Assembly: GCA_030747575.1 (NCBI GenBank)
Contig: JASLKI010000069.1
Span: forward strand, 1-19,189
From: Verrucomicrobiota bacterium
Lineage (GTDB): Bacteria > Verrucomicrobiota > Verrucomicrobiia > Limisphaerales > UBA1096
Length of the DNA: 19,189 bases
Reading direction: 5' to 3'
The notes beneath the pieces are model-generated. The model did not search any database and was not told where the DNA came from. It was given only the letters and a program-made list of their open reading frames with translations. This document shows, in pieces, positions 13,157 through 19,189 of this stretch. The first letter of the stretch is position 1. Each line of letters opens with the position of its first letter. The position numbers and the translations under genes are program-made.

Positions 13157-14880
13157 ACGACGCGAAGCCCATTCCGCACTGGCGGCTTTTGGCCGGGGTC
13201 AACCGCACGCAAAGCTGGCGGCGGCTCAAGTCGGCGGTGGCGCACTCTCGGCTGCACGCGTTCCTCATGGGCCTGTTCGTCTTGAGTTATACCTTGCTGG
13301 CGTACGCGCTGTTTCACAAGGCGCTGCAGTTCACCTCGAGCTTCCCCGGCCTGGGGCCGGTGCTGATCGAGCGGATGATATTCCTGTTGTTCTCGTTCCT
13401 GTTTTTGCTACTGCTGCTCAGCAATGTCATTATCAACTTCACCAACCTGTTCCGAAACAGGGAAACGCATTTTTTGCTGTCGCTGCCGGTGCCGCATCAG
13501 GTGGTTTATCGGTGGAAAATTTTTGAGTCCGGCATCCTGGCGTCGTGGGCGTTTTTGTTGTTGATCGCACCACTCGTGGCGGCGTACGGGACGACTTACA
13601 ACGCACCGTGGCATTTTTATTTTGTGACGCCGCTGTTCGTGGCGCTGTTCGTAGTTCTGCCCGCCATCCTCGGCAGTTGGGCGGCAATCGGGCTGGCGCG
13701 GTGGGTGGACCGGCTGGCGTTCCAGGTGGCCGCTGTGCTGGCGGTGATCGTGCTGATCGTCTTTGTCAGCTCGTGGCTGCAGCCGGAGACGGTGACCGAC
13801 GAGATGCTCGAGACGCGCGTGCTCGACGTTGTCGATCGGTTGCTGTCGCGCACGCGGTTTTCGCTGTTCCCGTTCCTGCCAAGCTACTGGGTGTCGAGCG
13901 GGATCACCCAATGGGTCGAGGGCGCGTTGATGGGCACGTTTTTCTTTGGCTTGGTTTTGCTCAGTCACACGCTCTTTTTCGGCTATCTCGCCTCGACGTG
14001 CACGGGCGGTTTTTTTTACGGAGCGCTCTCAGCGGTGAACAGCCGCGGCAGCGGCGCGGCGGCCTTTTGGAAATTCTGGCGGCGCAAACCACGGTTGGGC
14101 CAAGCGGCGTTCGAGCCCAAGCCGCTCGACCGCTGGGCCAAGCGGCTGTGGTGGGGGAGTGCCGACACGAGGTCGCTGATTGTGAAGGACATCCGCACCT
14201 TTTGGCGGGACGCAACGCAGTGGGGCCAGTCGCTGATCCTGCTTGGCCTGTTGGTCGCGTACATCGTGAACCTCCGCCATTTCTCTCACCGGCTGACGAG
14301 CGATTTTTGGATCAACCTCACCTCGTACCTGAACCTCGGCGCGTGCGCGCTGAACCTCGCCACGTTGACGACCCGCTTCGTTTTCCCTCAAATCTCGCTC
14401 GAGGGCAAACGCATCTGGATTATCGGCATGGCGCCGCTTGGTATGCGCCGCACGCTCATGGCCAAGTTTCTCTTTTCCACAGCCGTGTCGATGATCGTGA
14501 CGATGGCGCTGGTGGGGGCCTCATGCGCGATGCTATCGATTCCGCTGGAGCGCATTCTGTACTTCACGCTGACCGTCGGCGTGATGGCGTTCACGCTCAA
14601 CGCGCTGGCGGTGGGTCTCGGCGCGGTGTACCCGAACTTCCGCGAGGACAACCCGAGCAAGATCGTCAGCGGGTTCGGAGGCACGCTCTGCCTTGTGCTG
14701 AGTTTCCTCTACATTATTGGCATGCTGAGCCTAATGGCGGCGACATCGCGCTGGGCATTCGGCGGCAGCTCGGCGGTGATTTTCGGTCTGGGTTGGGCGC
14801 TGTTCCTCGGCGGCTCATTCCTACTCGGCTGGCTGCCGCTGCGAACCGGCATCCGCAAAATGGCCAACCTGGAAATCTAG
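13153..14880 (+). CDS. ABC-2-type transporter permease
   Basis: This 575-residue membrane protein has about twelve hydrophobic segments in two halves (about 36-285 and 365-565), separated by a basic cytoplasmic stretch (about 300-360). The motif FVFPQISLEGKRIWIIGMAP read across about 415-434, and the following RRTLMAKF, resemble large putative ABC permeases (the ABC_tran_2-type family). It starts with an ATG overlapping the ATPase stop codon, so the pair forms one transporter. The substrate cannot be told from sequence. The LysM lipoprotein and unknown membrane protein upstream suggest a cell-envelope substrate. Two weak palindrome-like sites (about 14095 and 14143) fall in the basic stretch. 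Confidence 0.88.
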   Translation: MNDAKPIPHWRLLAGVNRTQSWRRLKSAVAHSRLHAFLMGLFVLSYTLLAYALFHKALQFTSSFPGLGPVLIERMIFLLFSFLFLLLLLSNVIINFTNLFRNRETHFLLSLPVPHQVVYRWKIFESGILASWAFLLLIAPLVAAYGTTYNAPWHFYFVTPLFVALFVVLPAILGSWAAIGLARWVDRLAFQVAAVLAVIVLIVFVSSWLQPETVTDEMLETRVLDVVDRLLSRTRFSLFPFLPSYWVSSGITQWVEGALMGTFFFGLVLLSHTLFFGYLASTCTGGFFYGALSAVNSRGSGAAAFWKFWRRKPRLGQAAFEPKPLDRWAKRLWWGSADTRSLIVKDIRTFWRDATQWGQSLILLGLLVAYIVNLRHFSHRLTSDFWINLTSYLNLGACALNLATLTTRFVFPQISLEGKRIWIIGMAPLGMRRTLMAKFLFSTAVSMIVTMALVGASCAMLSIPLERILYFTLTVGVMAFTLNALAVGLGAVYPNFREDNPSKIVSGFGGTLCLVLSFLYIIGMLSLMAATSRWAFGGSSAVIFGLGWALFLGGSFLLGWLPLRTGIRKMANLEI

Positions 14881-14896
14881 CCGCTTGGCCAAGCGG
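14881..14896. terminator. 16-base perfect palindrome between convergent genes, candidate weak terminator
   Basis: CCGCTTGGCCAAGCGG is a perfect 16-base palindrome containing the full iterated element. It lies directly after the permease stop codon and three bases before the recJ stop codon. It could form a 6-base stem with a GGCC loop on either transcript. Neither side has a strong T run, so termination is not certain. Confidence 0.55.
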
Positions 14897-14899
14897 GTG

Positions 14900-16618
14900 T
14901 CAGTCTTTGGCTGGGCGCCAGTCGATTAGTTTTAGCTGGACGGTTCGGCGGTCGTTGAAGTCGTTGATCTGCGGCGCGATGGCGATGTCGAAGGTGTCTT
15001 TCGGCTCGTCCTCGGGCTTGAGGTTCCATGCGACGACTTCGCAGGAGCCCCGATCGTCGGTCACCCAGAACTTGGCGTGCTGTTTGTCGCCGCCCATGCG
15101 GTAAACGGGGCTTGAGAGAGTGAGGCTGGCGACGAGGAGTTGGATCTCCGGGTTGCCTTGGCCAAGCGGCTCGAGTTGGCGCATTTCCTCGATGTGTACG
15201 AGGGTCAGTTCCGAGAGGTCGGTCTCGGCGTCGAGCTTGAGCGGCGGCTGGAACATGTCGGGCGTGATGGTCTTCTTGGCGATCTCGTTAATCCGTTCGC
15301 GGAAGGCGTCGAGCCGGCCGGGCTTGACGGAGACGCCGGCGGCCATGGCGTGTCCTCCGTGGTCGTTGAGCAGGTCGTCGCAGCCGCGCATCGCCTCGGC
15401 GAGGTCGAAGCCCTCGATGCTGCGGGCGGAGCCTTTCCAGCCGTCGCCGTCGCTGGCGAGGATGAAGGTGGGCCGGTAGAACTCGCGCATGACGCGGGAG
15501 GCGACGATGCCGATGACGCCGAGATGCCACTCCATGTTGCCCTCGACAATGACGAAATCCTTCGCAGGATCGAAGCGTTCGAGGACATTCTCGACGGCCT
15601 TGGTGGAGATGTCGCGCTCGATTTTCCGGCGCTCGTTGTTGTAGTTGTCTAGGATCTCGGCGGCTTTCTCAGCCTCGTACCGGTCCTTGGCCAAAAGGAG
15701 GTTGAGCGACGCGTCGGGGTTCTCCATCCGGCCGGCGGCGTTGAGGCGCGGGCCAAGTTGGAAGCCGATATTGAACACGGTGACGGGCCCGGAGACATTG
15801 GCGATTTTTTTGAGGGAAACGAGGCCGGGGCGGGTGGTTTCGCTCAGTTGCTCGAGGCCGGAGCTGACGAGTTTGCGGTTTTCGCCGGTCAACGGCACGA
15901 GGTCGGCAACGGTGCCCAGGGCGACGAGGTCGAGGTATTGCTTGAGGTCGAGGTCACGCTCCTTTTGCAAGCCCTCCTGCCGGCCGCGCTTGACGAGTGC
16001 GTGGGCGAGCTTGAAGGCGAGCCCAACGGAGCAGAGTTCCTGAAAGTTCGGGTAGTCGTTGCTGATCTGGGGGTTGACCATCGCGAGCGGCTCGGGCGGC
16101 GGTACGCTGACCTGGTGGTGGTCCAGCACGAGGACGTCAATTTTTTTGCTGTTGAGAAACTCGATGGCCTCGACGGCGGTGGAGCCACAATCGACGGCGA
16201 TCACGATGTTCACGTCGAATTTTTCGAGGCATTTCTCGAGGGCCCCGGCGCTTAGGCCGTAGCCGCCGTCGAAGCGGCTGGGCAGATACGGCTGCACAGT
16301 CCAGCCCAGTTCGGTCAACATCTCCACTAGCAACGCCGTGGAACTGACGCCGTCCACGTCGTAGTCGCCATAGATCAACAACCGCTCGTTGTCTTCCCGC
16401 GCCTTCCAGAGCCGCTCGACGGCGGCATCCATGTTTGGAATCAGAAACGGGTCAGCCAACAACTTGAGCCTTGGGTTCAGGAACTCGCTGACTTCCGCTT
16501 TGCTGGCGACGCCCCGGTTGACGAGGCATTGCGCCATGAGTGGCGACAGCGGCAGCTCGCGAAAGAGTTGGCCGGTTAAGAGCGGTTGTGAGGGTGCGAG
16601 GCTCCAGCGATATTTCAC
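14900..16618 (-). CDS. recJ: Single-stranded-DNA-specific exonuclease RecJ
   Basis: Cytoplasmic 5'-to-3' single-strand exonuclease used in recombination and mismatch repair. The 572 residues match the usual length. Motifs in order: YGDYDVDG (83-90), AVDCGST (141-147) and LDHH (165-168) of the DHH phosphoesterase core, GPRLNAAGRM (289-298), GGHAMAAG (421-428) of the DHHA1 domain, LEPLGQGNPE (482-491), then a C-terminal OB-like domain. The start is a GTG at 16618, giving MKYRW as in many RecJ proteins. The LGQ of LEPLGQGNPE is encoded by a palindrome copy (15157-15168), at a position where the family already has a similar sequence. A second core (15686-15694) encodes LAK. Confidence 0.96.
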   Translation of the reverse strand: MKYRWSLAPSQPLLTGQLFRELPLSPLMAQCLVNRGVASKAEVSEFLNPRLKLLADPFLIPNMDAAVERLWKAREDNERLLIYGDYDVDGVSSTALLVEMLTELGWTVQPYLPSRFDGGYGLSAGALEKCLEKFDVNIVIAVDCGSTAVEAIEFLNSKKIDVLVLDHHQVSVPPPEPLAMVNPQISNDYPNFQELCSVGLAFKLAHALVKRGRQEGLQKERDLDLKQYLDLVALGTVADLVPLTGENRKLVSSGLEQLSETTRPGLVSLKKIANVSGPVTVFNIGFQLGPRLNAAGRMENPDASLNLLLAKDRYEAEKAAEILDNYNNERRKIERDISTKAVENVLERFDPAKDFVIVEGNMEWHLGVIGIVASRVMREFYRPTFILASDGDGWKGSARSIEGFDLAEAMRGCDDLLNDHGGHAMAAGVSVKPGRLDAFRERINEIAKKTITPDMFQPPLKLDAETDLSELTLVHIEEMRQLEPLGQGNPEIQLLVASLTLSSPVYRMGGDKQHAKFWVTDDRGSCEVVAWNLKPEDEPKDTFDIAIAPQINDFNDRRTVQLKLIDWRPAKD

Positions 16619-16674
16619 GCCGGAATCCGAACCCTCCTTGATGTCCGGATCAGTTTGTCAGGGTTATTGTTCAT
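16615..16674 (-). CDS. Possible 19-codon upstream ORF overlapping the recJ start
   Basis: An ATG at 16674 opens a 19-residue frame (MNNNPDKLIRTSRRVRIPA) whose TGA overlaps the recJ GTG as GTGA. An AGGAGG-like sequence lies inside it, 14 bases before the recJ start, which is too far for ideal use by recJ. It could couple recJ translation to a leader peptide, or be chance. No homology is known to me. Confidence 0.25.
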   Translation of the reverse strand: MNNNPDKLIRTSRRVRIPA

Positions 16675-16680
16675 ACTACT

Positions 16681-16712
16681 AAAAATTCTTTCGTTGGCCC
16701 GGCCTGGCCAAC
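16681..16712 (-). terminator. Candidate terminator after the terC gene
   Basis: On the minus strand GTTGGCC (16706-16712) pairs with GGCCAAC (16693-16699) around a 6-base loop. A run of five T follows after 7 bases (16681-16685). The spacing makes it a weak intrinsic terminator. The hairpin again has a TTGGCC..GGCCAA flavour. Confidence 0.4.
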
Positions 16713-16722
16713 CGTCTGGCGC

Positions 16723-17727
16723 TCACGTTCCCCCGGTCTCTGCCGGTTCCTTTTTCGGTGCGAACAGCGAGGCGACGATGGACAGGCCTAGGAGCGCCAC
16801 GACGATGATGAGGACTCCGTTGTGGTTATCCTCAAAATTGAGCCACTCGGGCCGGCCGCCCCAAAGGACGATCAACATCTTGAATCCGATGAACACCAGC
16901 ACGAGTGCCAGGCCGTACTTCAGGTAGCAAAAATGTCGCAACAGGCCGACTAAGAGGAAATAAAGCGACCGGAGGCCCAAAATTGCAAACACATTCGACG
17001 TAAAAACAATGAATGGCTCGGTGGTGATGCCGAAGATGGCCGGGATGGAGTCTACCGCAAAAATCAAGTCGGTGGTCTCGACCATGATCAGGCACAGGGC
17101 CAGCGGCGTGAGCGCTCGGCGGCCGTCCAGTTTAGTGAAAAACCGCTGTCCCACGAATTGCGTTGTCACGGGGTAAATCCTGCGTGCCAAGCGGATGAGG
17201 ACATTTTTCTCAGGCTCCACCTCTTCGTCGCCTACAAAGAGCATTTTGATGCCGGAGAACAGCAGGAAGGCGCCGAAGACGTACAGGATCCAGTCAAACT
17301 GGTGGATCAGCCCCGCGCCGCCAAAGATCATTGCCCCGCGCATGACGAGCGCGCCGAGGATGCCCCAGAACAGGACGCGATGCTGGTACTCCAGCGGCAC
17401 GCGGAAGTAGGCGAAAATCAGCGCGATGACGAACACGTTGTCCATCGAGAGCGACAGCTCCACCACGTAGCCGGTGATGAAGAGATTGGTATGATCGTCA
17501 CCCCATTGGTCGCCGATCATCATCGGGGCCAGGCAGAGGGCGAACGCCATGGCCATCGAGAACCAGATGGTCGTCCAGATCAGCGCCTCGCGAAAGCCGA
17601 CGGCGTGGGCCTTGCGGTGGAACACGCCCAAGTCCAGTGCGAGGAACACCAGCACCGCGCCGACAAACCAAACCCAGCTCATCTGGGAGATGGTCAATGC
17701 GGCTTCGTTGGCGGTGGCGAGTATCAT
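16723..17727 (-). CDS. TerC/Alx-family integral membrane protein
   Basis: This 334-residue protein has about nine membrane segments. Both halves carry the family's acidic membrane motifs: ELSLSMDNVFVIALIF (90-105) and ETTDLIFAVDSIPAIF (217-232), with E90, D96, E217, D220 and D226 as likely metal-site residues. TerC/Alx proteins are linked to manganese efflux and to metal loading of exported proteins, or to tellurite resistance where other ter genes are present; no ter genes are here. The location next to secDF would suit a role with exported proteins, but this is inference. No yybP-ykoY-type manganese riboswitch is evident in the 66-base stretch between the secDF terminator and the start. Confidence 0.9.
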   Translation of the reverse strand: MILATANEAALTISQMSWVWFVGAVLVFLALDLGVFHRKAHAVGFREALIWTTIWFSMAMAFALCLAPMMIGDQWGDDHTNLFITGYVVELSLSMDNVFVIALIFAYFRVPLEYQHRVLFWGILGALVMRGAMIFGGAGLIHQFDWILYVFGAFLLFSGIKMLFVGDEEVEPEKNVLIRLARRIYPVTTQFVGQRFFTKLDGRRALTPLALCLIMVETTDLIFAVDSIPAIFGITTEPFIVFTSNVFAILGLRSLYFLLVGLLRHFCYLKYGLALVLVFIGFKMLIVLWGGRPEWLNFEDNHNGVLIIVVALLGLSIVASLFAPKKEPAETGGT

Positions 17728-17749
17728 GCCGGGTGTCTCGGCGGTGTGG

Positions 17750-17763
17750 CGCTTGGCCGAGCG
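17750..17763. repeat. Iterated palindrome, one mismatch, upstream of the terC gene
   Basis: CGCTTGGCCGAGCG, 22 bases before the ATG of the TerC-family gene and after the secDF terminator. In the transcript it would fold into a small hairpin in the leader. Confidence 0.75.
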
Positions 17764-17785
17764 CGGTGTACGCGAGGCTCAGGCA

Positions 17786-17823
17786 AAAGGAAAGCCGCCA
17801 AGGAGTGGTTTCTCCCCGGCGGC
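17786..17823 (-). terminator. Rho-independent terminator of secDF
   Basis: On the minus strand GCCGCCGGGGAG pairs with CTCCTTGGCGGC (12 pairs, two of them G-U) around AAACCA, followed by TTTCCTTTT. It starts 19 bases after the secDF stop codon. This is the strongest intrinsic terminator in the window and separates secDF from the terC gene. Confidence 0.85.
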
Positions 17824-17842
17824 TGGCAAAATCTCTGCCACC

Positions 17843-19189
17843 TCAGGCCTCCGAGGTGGAAATGCTGTGCTGCGTGATCACGGTCTCGTCTGCCAGACTT
17901 GGCTTCTTCCCCTTGTTTTTCCAGAGCACCAGCGAGCCGGCGATGAAGATACTGGAGTAGGTGCCGGTGACCACGCCGGCCAGCAGCACGAAGGCAAAAG
18001 AGTGGATCGCGCCGCCGCCGAACATGAACAGCGATCCCGCCGCCAGCAGGGTGGTGCCGGAGGTGATGATCGTGCGGCTCAGCGTCTTGCTGATGGCGCT
18101 GTTCATGATCTCGGTGAACGTGCCTTTCACATTCAGTTTTAAGTCTTCCCGAATGCGGTCAAAGATGACGATCGTGTCGTTGATCGAGAAACCGATGATA
18201 GTGAGGACGGCCGCCATCACCGGCGCGTTCAACTCGCCGCCCCACAGGAAAAAGAGGCCCAGCGTCATCAGGATATCGTGAATGATGGCCAGGATGGCAC
18301 CCAGCGCGAATGAGAACTCGTAGCGGAACGTGACGTAAACGAGGATGGCAAAGAGCGCGATCAACAGCGACTTGATCGCGCCCTGCAAAATCTCATCGCT
18401 GATGCTCTCTCCGGTATGCAACTGGCTGACTTTTTTGAAACCTTCATCCGAGGCGAACGCCTTGGCCAAGACGCCGATGGCGCCGTCGCCGTCGCCGTCG
18501 CGTACCGTGACCTGCAGCCTCTCTTTGCTGTCGCCACCCGACTGGTACTGGATTTTGGCGCCAACGATGCCCTCTTGGCCAAGTGCATTGAGCAATGGAT
18601 CAACATCCTTCCTCTCGGACGGAGTGAACTCGAACGTGAGCTGGTCGCCGCCCCTGAAGTCCACGCCCACGGCCTTTTCGCCACGACTGACGCCGTACAA
18701 GATGCCACCAATCACCAGCAGCCACGAGATGGCAAAGGCGGGCTTTTTATAGCTCATGAAGTTGAGCTTCGGTTGTTCCATCAAGCGCAGCCCCTGTTGA
18801 CGTTTGCCGGTGCCGTAATTCTTAAACACGTCAAAAACCAACCGGGTCACCACCAGCGCGGTGAACATACTGGCGCAGATGCCCACGGTCAGCGTGACGC
18901 CGAAGCCCTTCACCGGGCCGGTGCCCAGGGTCATCAGGATCACCGAGACGATGAGTGTGGTCAGGTTGGCGTCGATGATCGTGCCAAACGCCTTGCTGTA
19001 GCCGGTCTCGACCGCCCCCTGTGTCCCCTTGCCGGCCTTGAGTTCCTCGCGGATACGCTCGAAGATCAGCACGTTGGCGTCGATCGCCATGCCGATCGTC
19101 AGCACGATGCCGGCGATGCCGGGCAGCGTCAGCGCAGCGTCGAGGTAGCACATCACGCCCATCAGAATGAACAGGTTCAGCACCAGCGC
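17843..19189 (-). CDS. secDF: Protein translocase subunit SecDF (fused), 5' end cut by window edge
   Basis: The visible 448 residues are the end of SecD joined to a complete SecF in one frame. SecD's last membrane segments include GMAIDANVLIFERIREE (about 33-49 of the visible part). SecF follows from about residue 137, with VGVDFRGG (about 174-181), a periplasmic domain, and SINDTIVIFDRIRED (about 335-349). SecDF uses the proton gradient to pull proteins through the SecYEG channel. The frame is open to the edge, so the start lies beyond the window; the GTG at 19183 is internal. Two palindrome cores (18461-18470 and 18574-18583) encode LAK and LGQ in the SecF periplasmic domain. A strong terminator follows the stop codon. 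Confidence 0.95.
   Translation of the reverse strand, partial: ALVLNLFILMGVMCYLDAALTLPGIAGIVLTIGMAIDANVLIFERIREELKAGKGTQGAVETGYSKAFGTIIDANLTTLIVSVILMTLGTGPVKGFGVTLTVGICASMFTALVVTRLVFDVFKNYGTGKRQQGLRLMEQPKLNFMSYKKPAFAISWLLVIGGILYGVSRGEKAVGVDFRGGDQLTFEFTPSERKDVDPLLNALGQEGIVGAKIQYQSGGDSKERLQVTVRDGDGDGAIGVLAKAFASDEGFKKVSQLHTGESISDEILQGAIKSLLIALFAILVYVTFRYEFSFALGAILAIIHDILMTLGLFFLWGGELNAPVMAAVLTIIGFSINDTIVIFDRIREDLKLNVKGTFTEIMNSAISKTLSRTIITSGTTLLAAGSLFMFGGGAIHSFAFVLLAGVVTGTYSSIFIAGSLVLWKNKGKKPSLADETVITQHSISTSEA
18461..18583. repeat. Two iterated palindrome cores inside secDF
   Basis: CTTGGCCAAG occurs at 18461-18470 (Leu-Ala-Lys) and 18574-18583 (Leu-Gly-Gln), both in the part encoding the SecF periplasmic domain. 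Confidence 0.75.

Noticed and set aside
13545..15104. 519-codon plus-strand open frame over the permease and recJ end
   Set aside because: It is out of frame with the permease, which has clear membrane segments and an ATGA-coupled start; the alternative is rich in Arg, Gly and Ala with no domain.
17728..17842. Manganese (yybP-ykoY) riboswitch upstream of the terC gene
   Set aside because: A GGGGAG stretch is present, but it belongs to the secDF terminator stem; the paired junction and conserved bulges of that riboswitch are not seen and the leader is short.
1..19189. CRISPR array, tRNA, rRNA, insertion sequence or prophage
   Set aside because: No regularly spaced direct repeats, no cloverleaf sequence, no transposase or phage protein was found; the dispersed palindrome is irregularly spaced and lacks CRISPR-like spacers.

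Overview
The window looks like chromosomal DNA of a Verrucomicrobiota-type bacterium (marine or freshwater Pedosphaera/Limisphaera-like is my best guess). This is inferred from roughly 60% GC, few clear Shine-Dalgarno sites, a fused SecDF, a secreted planctomycete/verrucomicrobial-type methyltransferase, an ECF sigma / anti-sigma / DUF3106-like trio, and intergenic repeats of the 'DTDFTDY' kind. No tRNA, rRNA, CRISPR array, transposase or prophage gene was seen.

Layout. 1-320 (-): secreted SAM methyltransferase, cut by the left edge. 408-794 (+): glyoxalase-I-like VOC enzyme. 939-1400 (+): Rrf2-family regulator with a candidate IscR-like operator just upstream and a pair of related hairpin repeats on either side. 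1462-4221 (-): glnD, whose last codons and stop lie inside the second repeat. 4376-8055 (+): a compact run of ECF sigma factor, membrane anti-sigma factor, DUF3106-like exported protein, lgt and an exported metallo-beta-lactamase-fold protein. 8070-10706 (-): ftsK. 10815-14880 (+): LysM/TPR lipoprotein, an unrecognised membrane-anchored protein, an ABC ATPase and an ABC-2-type permease, the last three joined by 4-base overlaps. 14900-16618 (-): recJ; 16723-17727 (-): TerC-family membrane protein; 17843-19189 (-): SecDF, cut by the right edge.

How the genes may work together. Much of the window serves the envelope: Lgt modifies lipoproteins, SecDF drives export, the ECF sigma/anti-sigma pair presumably senses envelope state, and the 10815-14880 cluster pairs an envelope lipoprotein with an ABC exporter-like module. 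glnD (nitrogen signalling), ftsK (chromosome segregation) and recJ (DNA repair) are housekeeping genes.

The most unusual signal is not a gene. A palindrome with consensus CGCTTGGCCAAGCG is scattered over the whole window. I counted 16 exact TTGGCCAA cores by eye, where about 0.25 would be expected by chance at 60% GC. Copies occur inside conserved genes, where they encode Leu-Gly-Gln or Leu-Ala-Lys and never Trp-Pro, and in gene junctions. Two junction copies fill or nearly fill the gap between convergent stop codons. It resembles in behaviour the cyanobacterial HIP1 highly iterated palindrome but has a different sequence.
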